Shown here: positions 48,653-54,850 of the stretch, piece by piece
How positions within the stretch are numbered: position 1 is the first letter of the stretch
Layout of the letters: each line of letters starts with the position of its first letter
Source of the DNA: Adiantum capillus-veneris
Taxonomy: Eukaryota; Streptophyta; Polypodiopsida; Polypodiales; Pteridaceae
NCBI GenBank assembly: GCA_014529385.2
Contig: CM043968.1
Location: 25,285,513 to 25,349,512 of the forward strand
Reading direction: 5' to 3'
Length of the DNA: 64,000 nt
Notes under the pieces: generated by a model
The model's database searches: none
Told to the model about the DNA's origin: nothing
What the model saw: the letters and a program-made list of their open reading frames with translations, nothing else
Translations under genes and position numbers: made by a program

Positions 48653-51602
48653 TACTTTTCTAAAAGCTCTGCTTTATTTACTCAAGAGAGAGCTTGTGAG
48701 AGACAGAGAGCTTTTGCTTTATTTTTGGCAAGGCTTTTGATTTTGAAGCTTTTGGGCTCTGCTTTTAGCATCCTTTGTAAACATATATAATAGTGGCTTG
48801 GGCTCTCACTTCTCAAAGCATCTCGACGCACAGTCTGAGAGTGAGTCCCGACCATTCACTTGTACTTTGAGTTGCAAATTAATACAAAAAGAAATACTGA
48901 AAGGGACGCCAGTCTTTGGAGCCAATATCTCTAGGCACGGAACTCCGCCGGCAAGCCAGTGTCGAATCAATTGTGAACTGTGAACTGTTTTGAAGTGAAT
49001 TCTTGTGGTGTCGCGGTTAATCTCGACTTGGAGTGTCCAAGTCTGTTACACCCAGTTGCTTTTGAAAGTTAAAAGCTTTTCAGTTATACTTCTTTTGGGC
49101 CTCTGATTTTGGGCATCCCTTGTATCTATAAAATAGTGGGCAGGGCCTCACTTCTCAGAGCATCTGGACGCAGAGTCTCAGAGTGAGCACCTACCCACTC
49201 TCTTGTACTTTGAACACAGATTAATACCAAAAGAAATACCGAAAGGGGCGCCAAGTCTTTGGGGCCAATATCTCTATGCATGGAACTATGCCGGGCCGTG
49301 TCAACTCAAGTGTGAATTGTGAACTGTTTTGAAGTGAATCTTTGCGGTGTCGCGGTAGAATCTTGACTTGGGGTGTCCAAGTTTGTTACACATGTGTATG
49401 AAAGTTTCTTCTACTACCAACAACAGCAAAAATAGGCTCTAGTGGAGCATCCCCTTTGGGATACAATCACGAACTAAAGAATGAATGTCCTAGGAGTACC
49501 AGGCTCCAGCTCATAGTTCTAGGGTCAATGTCAAAAGGTCATGCTTTGCTATGTGATCAATGTCTTCTTAAGTAAATTAGGCTTGCATCCTTTACTAATT
49601 TGAGTGCATGTGTGTACAACATGCACGTGTGTATGTGTGTGTCTATGTTTGTCTCCATCGCCGTGTGTATGCACGCGCGCAAAGAAGAAAGTGCAAGAGA
49701 GGCAAGAAAGTGAAGAAACCAACAAACTGTATTTGTGTGATCACGCGTGCAGACAGATGCATGTTTAGGCAGATTGGCAGGTGAATCCTTCTCTGTGACG
49801 ACATAAAGCAAGAACCTTACTGTGGTTGAAATTCATAGTCTCCCTCGGCTCCATAGCAGGTAGAGGTGGTGCCCTGGATTCTTCTGCATTGTAAAGGTTA
49901 ATTATCAAGAAAAACGCCAACAATTAATCACAATCAAAATTGTTAAACTGAGAACCAATTGCACCTCTCTGAGGTGAGGTGTCAGGGTGTGGAATGCTGT
50001 TGCCATCACATGAAATCGACGTTGCAGTTGAGATTCGAGAGCTTAGATCTGTTGAAAATGTTGAGTTAAGCCTTGAAAACGGCAACCCTGGATTGTCAAA
50101 ATTATAAAAAAGACTGCTCTCTCGAACACGTTCTGGCTGATTCTTCTCCAAAAATGCAACTACGTCGCATTGCAGATGCTCCTTGTAGTATTTCTTATCT
50201 CTCCTCAAGTGTCTGATTTCAATAAATGCCCCAATTTCAAAAAAAAAACTATAATCATGTCAGCTCCTCCATGATAAGCATAGGAAGTTAAAGTTCAGTA
50301 ATCTTTGGAAATACCTATCAAGAAGAACATGGGTAGCTTTCATCTTTATGGCCTCCTTCACCAAGACAGATTTCAATGGAGCCCCTGCCGTTATTGTTAT
50401 ATCCAAGTAGACCTAATGTAGAGGGAGCACATTGCATAGAAGTACTCAGTCCGTTATTCTTGAGATTGATGGATTGTATAGCGTAACATTCCTAGTCAAA
50501 GAAAGCGACTTACACCTCGGCTGTCACACAAATCTGCCAATACTCGTAATTTGTCCTCGAATTGAACCAACTTTTGGCTCATCTCTGCCTGCAAAGCAGC
50601 TTTATTTGTACCAACAAAATCTGATGCGTTTGCTTGAGACTTATAACCCACTGCAAATAACCACAAATACCAGGGAAAGGACACCTTAGCTTGCTACCAT
50701 CCTCGACTATCTTGACAGTAAAAGTTCTGTGTTTTTAAAACTGTCAAAATCAACTACATTCTCACTTGCAGAAGACGACATACTATTGGAAAATTGCCTG
50801 TACTTATCCTTGCCAGGTTTAATATATACAAAATCAAGTTATTTAAGCCATTCTATTTCAAGAGTTAGAATGAGGAACTAAAATCATACTTGGAGTACTG
50901 ATTCGGTGAAGGATGCCAAGCACAGTAACAGAATCACCCGGTCTGATAAGATTTTTTAGAGCCCAAAGTAGACAAGTTTCTGAAGGGTCCTTGGAGCCAT
51001 CCATTCCAATGAGGACCACGTAGTGCAGAATAGAGGAATCTCCGAGAACAGTGGGTCCATTGTGTTGGCTACCATACAAGTGGTTGGGAGATGAAGGATT
51101 TGAGGACGCTGGCATAGTATAGTGGTTTGGTGAGGCTGGATGGCTTCTTGTACCCAATTGCCATGATGGTGATGGGCTCACTCTTTTGGCCTACGAGAAG
51201 ATGCACATGGTCAATTATACAAAGTCCAACGTTTGAATCAATATATGACGGCTTATGCCGCTTTCCACGATGACAAATGTGCACAAAGAGATCTGTATTT
51301 TACTGGGCATGCTCAACGCGGTCTTCCATTGCTTGAAACAATTCCTGTCTCGGTTGTTCAATTCCCCACTTCTTCATTTTAGATGCACACGAATGTCAAG
51401 TGTTTTTTAGCATATGCTTAGAGCTCCATTCGTTGAAGTTGTCTAGCTAATCTAATATGCGGATAACATTACGTCACTAAAGATTATATTTTCTTTACTT
51501 CAAGCTGTATGCCAGTGCTTTGCTAGGTGTGTTAGATGAACGTTGTATCTGTGTTTTTTACAAGTAATTAAGAGAAGGCAATGAAAAAGACCAGCTCACC
51601 AT
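18251..51602 (-). CDS. USP-domain receptor-like cytoplasmic kinase (SELMODRAFT_444075-like), 12 exons
   Basis: Twelve exons on the minus strand: 51602-51600, 51190-50890, 50650-50514, 50412-50315, 50212-49965, 49883-49821, 22006-21029, 20024-19864, 19794-19718, 19532-19385, 19306-19157 and 18451-18251. All junctions are GT/AG and all phases agree, giving 2565 nt and 854 residues plus stop. The protein has a USP-like N-terminal domain, a disordered Ser-rich linker, a PPLCSIC motif (490-496) and a kinase domain from about residue 520 to 800. No signal peptide or membrane segment is visible, so a cytoplasmic location is inferred. The family is land-plant specific and related to PERK kinases; its substrates are not known to me. 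Intron 6 is 27,814 bp because of nested transposons. The last exon could alternatively splice on at 18280. Confidence 0.85.
22007..22504. other. Host part of intron 6, 3' side
   Basis: This is unique intron DNA between the element A target site (CATGT, 22505-22509) and the TATGCAG acceptor at 22007. No coding sequence is supported. Confidence 0.7.
22510..23049 (+). repeat. 5' LTR of element A
   Basis: This 540-bp LTR starts TGTCACAAAATGG and ends GGTTGTTACA. It carries ACGTGGC elements in U3, a TATAAAATAG box at 22786 and the R/U5 box GAAATACCGAAAGGGG (about 22893). Confidence 0.9.
23051..23062 (+). promoter_or_regulatory. Primer-binding site of element A
   Basis: TGGTATCAGAGC one base after the LTR end, complementary to initiator Met tRNA. 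Confidence 0.9.
23100..24990 (+). pseudogene. Element A gag-protease region
   Basis: The gag frame is best read at 23361-24143: a Ser-rich, Lys-rich basic segment, then the retrotransposon gag domain ([28 protein letters not shown]). A stop at 24141 and a frame change separate it from 24303-24977, which has the CCHC knuckle [14 protein letters not shown] (about 24506-24547) and a protease. The protease motif is [10 protein letters not shown], where an active enzyme has D-S/T-G, so the catalytic Asp is lost. The region ends LLGVPW at a stop. The initiator Met seen in element B at 37574 is lost here. Confidence 0.82.
25030..26058 (+). pseudogene. Element A reverse transcriptase, interrupted
   Basis: Frames 25030-25623 and 25675-26130 together form most of a gypsy [49 protein letters not shown], the catalytic FFDDII (about 25768-25785), then FLGQVIS and [12 protein letters not shown]. 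Two stops fall between the pieces at about 25621 and 25650. The frame leaves the element at 26058, where element C is inserted, and picks up again at 34152. Confidence 0.88.
26059..26676 (+). repeat. 5' LTR of element C
   Basis: This 618-bp LTR starts TGTAACAAACTGC and ends at CTTGTGAAA (the partner LTR ends CTTGTGACA). It has U3 TGACGTGGC-type motifs, a single AAACCCTAA, and the R/U5 box GAAATACCGAAAGGGGCGCC at about 26511. Confidence 0.88.
26956..27772 (+). pseudogene. Element C gag
   Basis: Two overlapping frames, 26956-27384 and 27332-27772, make one Gag with a frameshift in between. The first has a proline-rich stretch (27110-27165), then [20 protein letters not shown]. The second has [17 protein letters not shown], a helix-rich gag core, and a C-terminal [14 protein letters not shown]. 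The arrangement matches the gag of element A, but the N-terminal half is Pro- and Tyr-rich rather than Ser/Lys-rich. Confidence 0.78.
27836..28453 (+). CDS. Element C nucleocapsid-protease ORF
   Basis: This 205-residue open frame has a zinc knuckle [14 protein letters not shown] (CX2CX4HX4C, about 27875-27916), a linker and a retropepsin-like domain. [11 protein letters not shown] holds the catalytic Asp although Ser/Thr is replaced by Pro, and [10 protein letters not shown] is the closing motif. It ends at a stop with no polymerase following. It is the longest intact piece of element C; its start is arbitrary because gag-pro is normally translated as one protein. Confidence 0.75.
   Translation: MTPQQRDTLLQEGRCFGCFQTRHNYFGCPQRTDRPMEPTPASTVDRNLGPPSPAKRAKPAIGLVPDFYGIRLESTNELCRAYGKVNGLKALIFFDPGATKNFIHPQFLKQMDFDYDAEGGEIEAELATGQTQKVVLLIGALPVTIQDYQGKADFHIMKLGNCDVLLGMPWHDKIDATLLSSEPNHHRDAEGQANRPQSSVVQTKP
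28669..29020 (+). repeat. Five copies of a ~42-bp motif in the place of pol
   Basis: The copies start near 28669, 28735, 28787, 28918 and 28978. Each reads CTCATGGCCCGGACC, a short variable piece, then GGTTATTTGCGGGGGGAGT with small changes. The spacing is uneven (about 52-131 bp). They are non-coding. Confidence 0.85.
29229..29332 (+). repeat. Three ~34-bp tandem units
   Basis: AAAGGAGAAGCTAACTCC recurs three times with ATCAAAA-type spacers, just left of solo LTR D. Confidence 0.8.
29355..30008 (+). repeat. Solo LTR D with telomere-like motifs
   Basis: This 654-bp LTR has TG...CA ends and TSD GAATG (29350-29354 and 30009-30013). It has no PBS or polypurine tract beside it, hence a solo LTR left by LTR-LTR recombination. 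Its ends (TGTCACAAAGTGATGACG and GTTTGTTACA) and R/U5 box match elements A and B, but its U3 contains five perfect AAACCCTAA words (29385-29500), a palindromic G-box GCCACGTGGC (about 29510) and a GA microsatellite (29665-29690). Confidence 0.88.
30103..30510 (+). repeat. 3' LTR of element C, left part
   Basis: This is the U3 portion, up to the 8-bp hAT target copy CTTTAAAT (30503-30510). Compared with the 5' LTR it carries an extra ~45-bp unit (GCGCTGACATGATGAC repeated, about 30327-30415), which accounts for the length difference. Confidence 0.85.
30511..33883 (-). mobile_element. hAT DNA transposon
   Basis: The element is flanked by 8-bp TSD CTTTAAAT (30503-30510 and 33884-33891), the hAT hallmark. 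Its imperfect terminal inverted repeats are CAGAGTTACCCGGAACG at the left and CATAGTTACCAGGGAACG read inward from the right. Both subterminal regions are packed with GGAACGG-type words (30528-30605; 33716-33870), the usual transposase-binding sites. It encodes a two-exon transposase on the minus strand. It sits in the 3' LTR of element C between the TATA-like TTTAAATATGAGG sequence and upstream U3. Confidence 0.93.
31140..33293 (-). pseudogene. hAT transposase (BED finger, DUF659, dimerisation domain), frameshifted
   Basis: Exon 1 (33293-32781) encodes MASSSRSTP..., a BED-type zinc finger ([20 protein letters not shown], then H near residue 75) and [18 protein letters not shown]. Exon 2 (32676-31140) carries DUF659 ([50 protein letters not shown]) and the C-terminal hAT dimerisation domain (ALRIL-type [30 protein letters not shown]). 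The putative catalytic Asp residues are in IADGW and TDGEA, and Glu in CLEQLW. A 19-bp tandem duplication at 32863-32900 shifts the frame; without it both exons sum to 676 codons in phase. The GT donor at 32780 and AG acceptor at 32677 are canonical. Confidence 0.88.
33892..34146 (+). repeat. 3' LTR of element C, right part
   Basis: This is the R/U5 part, starting at ATGAGGCTAGGGCTC and ending CTTGTGACA, with the conserved GAAATACCGAAAGGGG box at about 33981. It is followed by TAATT. Confidence 0.88.
34152..36079 (+). pseudogene. Element A RNase H, integrase and chromodomain
   Basis: The RNase H frame (34157-34441) has [18 protein letters not shown] and [13 protein letters not shown]. Integrase follows: the HHCC zinc region in 34602-35111 ([35 protein letters not shown]), the first catalytic Asp in IAMDFIF, and a decayed second half with stops around 35190-35520. 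The C-terminal segment at 35565-35954 ends before a frame change into a chromodomain-like [20 protein letters not shown] (about 35955-36020). The chromodomain places A in the chromovirus branch of Ty3/gypsy. Confidence 0.85.
36080..36668 (+). other. Element A 3' untranslated region and polypurine tract
   Basis: Non-coding DNA between the chromodomain stop and the 3' LTR, ending CAAGAGGGGGGTG. The homologous part of element B is 42785-42901 plus 47928-48407, so this copy shows the empty site of element F near 36190-36210. Confidence 0.75.
36669..36876 (+). repeat. 3' LTR of element A, left part
   Basis: This is the U3 portion up to GGCCCAG. CCCAG (36872-36876) is duplicated after element B at 49051-49055. 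Confidence 0.9.
36877..37510 (+). repeat. 5' LTR of element B
   Basis: This 634-bp LTR starts TGTCACAAATTGG and ends GTCTGTTAGA (the partner ends TTACA). It contains a GA microsatellite (37079-37112), TGACGTGGC motifs and the R/U5 box at about 37354. Confidence 0.9.
37574..39679 (+). pseudogene. Element B gag-protease region
   Basis: The likely Gag start is [20 protein letters not shown] at 37574, placed after the PBS as expected. A frame change leads to 37795-38187 (Ser-rich and Lys-rich), 38188-38550 (gag core [28 protein letters not shown]), 38639-39184 ([18 protein letters not shown] at about 39013-39054) and 39174-39695 (protease; [11 protein letters not shown] keeps the Asp but has Arg for Ser/Thr; [13 protein letters not shown]). 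A duplicated [12 protein letters not shown] stretch at 38470-38500 is private to B. Confidence 0.82.
39680..40652 (-). repeat. Solo LTR E, minus strand, in place of B's RT core
   Basis: The reverse strand starts TGGTAGGAGAAGG and ends GGACGGTTTCA (TG...CA), 973 bp. It contains the shared R/U5 box GAAATACCGAAAGGGGCGC (about 39862-39890). Flanks are GAGAT (39675-39679) and AAGAT (40653-40657); element A has GAGAT at the matching site, so the right copy probably mutated. Short ORFs inside, such as 40607-40380, are not convincing genes. Confidence 0.7.
40658..42784 (+). pseudogene. Element B RNase H, integrase and chromodomain
   Basis: Frame 40665-41165 resumes at the RT end ([29 protein letters not shown]) and continues into RNase H ([20 protein letters not shown]). 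Integrase pieces are 41450-41815 (zinc region [20 protein letters not shown]) and 41623-42015 ([29 protein letters not shown]). Both catalytic Asp positions survive, but the Glu region is broken at about 42000. Frames 42235-42633 and 42542-42784 give the C-terminal domain and the chromodomain [20 protein letters not shown]. Confidence 0.85.
42902..43241 (+). repeat. 5' LTR of element F
   Basis: The first 340-bp terminal repeat with TG...CA ends, preceded by CTAGT. Confidence 0.85.
43357..46033 (+). pseudogene. Captured myosin-binding (GTD-binding/DUF593) gene fragment in element F
   Basis: Acidic frame 43357-44118 ([18 protein letters not shown] and onward) is followed by 44115-44372 and, past one stop, by [20 protein letters not shown] and [19 protein letters not shown] (about 44386-44530). 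That is the AANEAxxxIxxLQEEK signature of the GTD-binding coiled coil that plant MyoB proteins use to bind the myosin XI tail. LTR G then interrupts it. The likely continuation, [19 protein letters not shown] at about 45350-45410, matches the 'YDQEALxxLxxLLxKRExEI' part of the same domain. Frame 45605-46033 (142 codons) continues with acidic sequence. Stops and frame changes make it a pseudogene. Confidence 0.62.
44591..45337 (+). repeat. Copia-like solo LTR G, plus strand
   Basis: This starts TGTAAGGCCCCC and ends TTTCCTAACA, 747 bp. TATAAAAGGAGG is at about 45007, GGGTGAACAACGTATATCG at about 45195 and a CT microsatellite at 45220-45250. CACAT occurs on both sides (44585-44589 and 45336-45340), but the same CGCACATT also precedes the G-family copy at 12154-12774, so exact ends are uncertain. 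No internal region is attached. Confidence 0.7.
46112..47582 (+). other. Element F interior, right part
   Basis: Short ORFs with acidic Glu-Pro runs (46112-46417) and repeated AATTCAGGAATGCA-like words (47108-47180). No family was recognised. These may be further host gene material. Confidence 0.45.
47583..47922 (+). repeat. 3' LTR of element F
   Basis: The second 340-bp copy, followed by CTAGT. Confidence 0.85.
48408..49050 (+). repeat. 3' LTR of element B
   Basis: This 643-bp LTR starts TGTCACAAACTGG and ends GTCTGTTACA. Its GA tract (about 48610-48650) is longer than that in the 5' LTR. Confidence 0.9.
49056..49390 (+). repeat. 3' LTR of element A, right part
   Basis: This resumes TTGCTTTTGAAAG exactly where 36876 stopped and ends GTTTGTTACA. 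It carries the TATAAAATAG box (about 49133) and the R/U5 box (about 49235). It is followed by CATGT. Confidence 0.9.
49396..49820. other. Host part of intron 6, 5' side
   Basis: Unique intron DNA with a GT-rich microsatellite (about 49605-49650), between the TSD of element A and the donor of exon 6. No coding sequence was seen. Confidence 0.7.
49821..51602 (-). CDS. Kinase gene exons 1-6: USP-like N-terminal domain
   Basis: Exon 1 supplies only the start codon: AATG lies directly before a GTGAGC donor at 51599, and splicing to 51190 gives [14 protein letters not shown]. The first in-frame ATG without that exon would be Met27. Residues 58-101 ([20 protein letters not shown] and onward) and 148-200 ([28 protein letters not shown]) form a USP fold like that of plant USP-kinases, which usually binds nucleotide. 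[15 protein letters not shown] lies near 195. Exon 6 ends with a GTAAGG donor at 49820, the left border of the giant intron. The exon 1 choice is inference from splice signals and phase; the others are firmer. Confidence 0.75.
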
Positions 51603-52140
51603 TCTGCTTTAACAAGAAACGGGGTTTTCTGCCACGAAAAAATGCTCCAGAAGTAGTTGAGATACAGCTCTAGAAGCCAAAAAATGATCCGAAACTGAAC
51701 GGATTTTCCCTAAAGTGGAAGATAAAGATGAAGAACCCCACCGTTCACCCACAGAAGCGAAATGAAGGGGAACATGAAGCATCCTGAAAGTTCTAGTTCT
51801 TTTCGATTTTACAGCTACCAGAACGCAGAGAAGGAAACTCTGTGTGTGCGTGGGTGCGCGCGCGCGCGCGAGTGTGCGTGTGAGAGAGCGAGGGAGAGAG
51901 AGATGCATGCAAAACTGAAGAGAAGAATAGAATGCACATGTAAAGGAGTAAGAAATACAGATGGAAGAATGTGATCGCGAAATGCTGTCGGACATTCTCT
52001 GCATATTCTACGGGCAACAGTGCCGCAACACGTACAATTCCGCCCAAGCCTGGGCCCTGGCCCTCTCTCCTTTCATACTCTCGAAGAGCCCCTCCAAATT
52101 TAAAACTTTCAGTGCTTTTGACCCCCATCATGTTCACATC
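51603..52140 (-). promoter_or_regulatory. Probable 5' leader / promoter-proximal region of the kinase gene
   Basis: The region upstream of the proposed start codon carries pyrimidine-rich and alternating GC microsatellites (51841-51905). A 114-codon minus-strand ORF at 52137-51793 could act as an upstream ORF if transcribed. No TATA box was identified with confidence. Confidence 0.35.
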
Positions 52141-52149
52141 ATGCAGACA

Positions 52150-52980
52150 TGATGTGTTGTTTTGAGTGGACCCTCGAATTGAGCTTGGGTCTCACCACCA
52201 TTTGCAATGGACTATGGGCACATTCGCTCAAGCAGGCATGACTCCCTAATCTCACTTTTACCCCCTCCTCGACTTCTTAATCTCACTTTCGCAGACAACC
52301 TAGTTGCATGGCTGAGTTGAATGCTGCCTACTGTCTCTCAACTCTGTCAAAAACAGCAAAGTTGAAAAAAGACTGGCATCATTGAGCGGAGGCACATTGG
52401 CCACAGAGGCTAGTGTCTTCATTTAGCGTCTGTTTACAGGCTGCCAAGGTTGTGTGTTGGGACATGTATCAATTCATCTACAACCTACCAAGGGAACACG
52501 GATTTTGTCTGAATGCATAACAATCCTATTGAGCTGAGGTACGACAAATTGAAGTTGGGGTAGAAAAGGTGGGGGTGAAACTACTCATACAATGTATGGT
52601 CAAAAGCCAAGCTTTGCCGTATGCATTCTAGCTACATGTTTTCATGTGTTCTACATATGTACTTATTCATTGCCCTACTATAGCCTTGTAGTCTATCTCT
52701 CCATATGAAGCTTTGGCATGGAAAGAAGCTTTCTTTAGGCCATTTGTGTATCTTTGGTTGTTTAGCCTTTGCTTTTGGGCCTTAGCAAAAATGCAAGAAA
52801 ATGAATGATAAGGCTGTGAAGTGTATTTCTTGTTGGCTATAAGGCAATAAGTTGTATCCCTCACAATCAAACCATTTCTTAATTAGCGAGGATGTAGATT
52901 TTGTGAGAGATGTTATGCATCCATTGCTATGGTATACCGAAGAGACAAATGGTCACTCCTAGGATATGTATGATACATTG
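52150..52980. other. Intergenic region upstream of the kinase gene
   Basis: No gene or repeat with recognisable features. It may include the kinase promoter, which I could not locate. Confidence 0.4.
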
Positions 52981-52983
52981 TTG

Positions 52984-53305
52984 CCTCCTTTTATTGGTGG
53001 TGTACAATCGCATGTAGAGCATTGTGAGGTAAATATAGAGCTATGCAGGTTTCAAATGATGTCAAGTCCAATGCATTATTGATGCACATGTACGAAAAAG
53101 AACTTGATGAGGAAACAGCTAAAAATGAGCAGGCTAGAAGTATCCCTCCTTTTATTGGTAGTGTACAATCGCATGTAGAGCATTATGTGGTAAATATAAA
53201 CCTATGCAGGTTTCAAATGATGTCAAGTCCAATGCATTATTGATGCACATGTACGAAAGTACTTGGTGAGGAAAGAGCTATAAATGAGCAGGCTAGAAGT
53301 ATGCC
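52984..53305 (+). repeat. 161-bp tandem duplication
   Basis: The copies 52984-53144 and 53145-53305 share CCTCCTTTTATTGG, CAATCGCATGTAGAGCATT and GAGCAGGCTAGAAG. It lies upstream of the copia RT fragment and may be copia linker sequence. Confidence 0.75.
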
Positions 53306-53483
53306 AAAATGGCTAGTGCATCCTTTAAGTGATACTATTTTGAGTCATACTCATTAAGATTCTCAACATGCCATGTGTGACGAGGAGGAACATACTTTGT
53401 TTGATAAGTTGTAATTTAAACTGAATACGATGCTATTATGAAGAATGGCACTTTGTTATTCATGTAAATTTGTAATTTGTCTC

Positions 53484-53682
53484 TAGGCCAAAAGGGTTTG
53501 GTACTATGGGCCTTTAATTGAAGCATAAGTCAAATGGAAACACTGATTTCTATAAGGTTAGGGGCAAAATGTTATGTTTACAAGTGGGCATTGATTTTGA
53601 TGAGACTTTTGCTCATACTTGTCCCATGACTATTATTCATAGAATTTGTACATTGGCAGCTCATAATGGTGGAAATGTACAT
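53484..53682 (+). pseudogene. Ty1/copia reverse transcriptase fragment
   Basis: The translation keeps RPKGFGTMGL, YKVRGKMLCLQVGIDFDETF and LAAHNGGNVHH, matching the copia RT start 'W...YKARLVAKGF.Q..GIDYDETFAPV...LAA..GW.VHQLDV'. At least one stop is present. The fragment ends exactly where the CACTA terminus begins at 53683, so the CACTA element inserted into it. Confidence 0.7.
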
Positions 53683-53714
53683 CACTAGAAGAAGTACTTC
53701 ACATTAACGGCACT

Positions 53715-53850
53715 CACAGTGCGACGCTCAAAAGTGAAAATCCACAGCGTCGCTCTATAAGCGTTGTTATAGGCTTCGCTATTTTCTTTGTTGCATAGCG
53801 ACGCCCATAGCAACGCTCATAGCGACGTCGATAAGGGTAAAAAATAAACC
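53715..53850. repeat. CACTA subterminal repeats
   Basis: About seven copies of a GCGACGC/GCGTCGC-like word in direct and inverted orientation. These are the expected binding sites of a TNPA-type protein. Confidence 0.65.
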
Positions 53851-53914
53851 GGGAACGTCAGAAACTCAGATCTCATATCTGAGTCTTCGATGCTCAAGCG
53901 AAAGAGGTAACCCG

Positions 53915-54039
53915 CGCTCTCCCTCTCTCTCTCTCTCTTTCTTCCCCACACACACACATACACACACACACACACACGAGGAGAGGAATGAGAGCTAGGT
54001 ATGCTTTTTCCCTCTCCTCTCTCTCATGTTCCCTTCCCC

Positions 54040-54097
<58 letters not shown>

Positions 54098-54117
54098 GCA
54101 CACATTGTGTCTTTGAA

Positions 54118-54158
<41 letters not shown>

Positions 54159-54218
54159 AAAAACTAAAGAGAGAGAGAGGGGGGGAGAAGACGAAAAGAG
54201 AGAGGTAAGGGAAGAAAA

Positions 54219-54262
<44 letters not shown>
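53915..54262. repeat. Microsatellite cluster (CT, CA, GA)
   Basis: Runs of (CT)n at about 53920-53938 and 54040-54082, (CA)n at 53946-53976 and 54083-54100, and (GA)n at 54121-54155 and 54223-54260. All ORFs through here are translations of these repeats. Confidence 0.85.
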
Positions 54263-54263
<1 letters not shown>

Positions 54264-54269
54264 AAAGTA

Positions 54270-54850
54270 GAGAAAATATGAAATGAATGTTATATTAAGA
54301 TGTAGAGTTAAGTTAGATTTTAAATTATATTTAATTAAATTAGGTTAGATTAAGATATAAGATTAAGTTAAATTACATTTAACTTATATTTAAAATTTAT
54401 GATAAATTTAAAATTAGGTTAAGATTTAAATTAGATTTAAAATTAAGTTAGATTACATTGAGATTTATGTTTATGTTGAGTTTAAGATTATGTTAGATTT
54501 AGATTAACATTAGGTTAAGATTATGTTAGATTTAAAATTAGGACAAGATTTAAGATTAGCTAGCTAAGTTAGATTTAAGTTAGATTACATTTAGGTTTAA
54601 GATTTAAGATTGGATTAGATTTAGGTTTATGTTGAGTTTAAGATTAGATTAGCTTTAGATTTAAAATTAAGAAAATATTTAAAATTAACTAAATTTAAGT
54701 TAGATTACATTTAGATTTAGGTTAGATTTAAAATTATTAGATTAGATTTAGGTTTATTTTGAGTTTAAGATTACATTAGATCTAGATTTATGTTCGATTT
54801 AAGATTAGATTAGATTATATTAGATTTAGGTTAGATTTTAGTGCATGTCA
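54270..54850. repeat. AT-rich degenerate TTAGATT array
   Basis: About 580 bp of short imperfect repeats built from TTAGATTTA, AGATTAAG and TTTAGGTTA words. No coding sequence. Confidence 0.7.

Larger units (their letters stand above)
36877..49050 (+). mobile_element. Element B: chromovirus inserted in element A's 3' LTR
   Basis: The 5' LTR is 36877-37510 and the 3' LTR 48408-49050. TSD CCCAG lies at 36872-36876 and 49051-49055. PBS TGGTATCAGAGC is at 37512 and the polypurine tract TCAAGAGGGGGATA ends at 48407. Gag, knuckle, protease, RNase H, integrase and chromodomain closely resemble those of A, but the RT core is missing and is occupied by solo LTR E. Element F sits in the 3' untranslated region. 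Frameshifts throughout show that it is dead. Confidence 0.9.
22510..49390 (+). mobile_element. Element A: chromovirus-type Ty3/gypsy retrotransposon (host of the nest)
   Basis: The element is bounded by TSD CATGT (22505-22509 and 49391-49395). Its 5' LTR is 22510-23049. Its 3' LTR is split into 36669-36876 and 49056-49390 by element B. Internal coding order is gag, CCHC knuckle, protease, RT, RNase H, integrase and chromodomain, all on the plus strand, opposite to the kinase gene. The RT/RNase H junction at 26058 is split by element C. Stops and frameshifts show it is no longer autonomous. The polypurine tract is AAGAGGGGGG just before 36667. Confidence 0.9.

Noticed and set aside
51793..52137. 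114-codon minus-strand ORF as the N-terminal exon of the kinase
   Set aside because: It has no resemblance to the family, ends in low-complexity sequence and does not splice in phase to the USP exon. It is kept only as a possible upstream ORF.
53894..54270. ORFs made of Arg-Glu or Ser-Leu runs
   Set aside because: They are translations of GA/CT/CA microsatellites in all frames.
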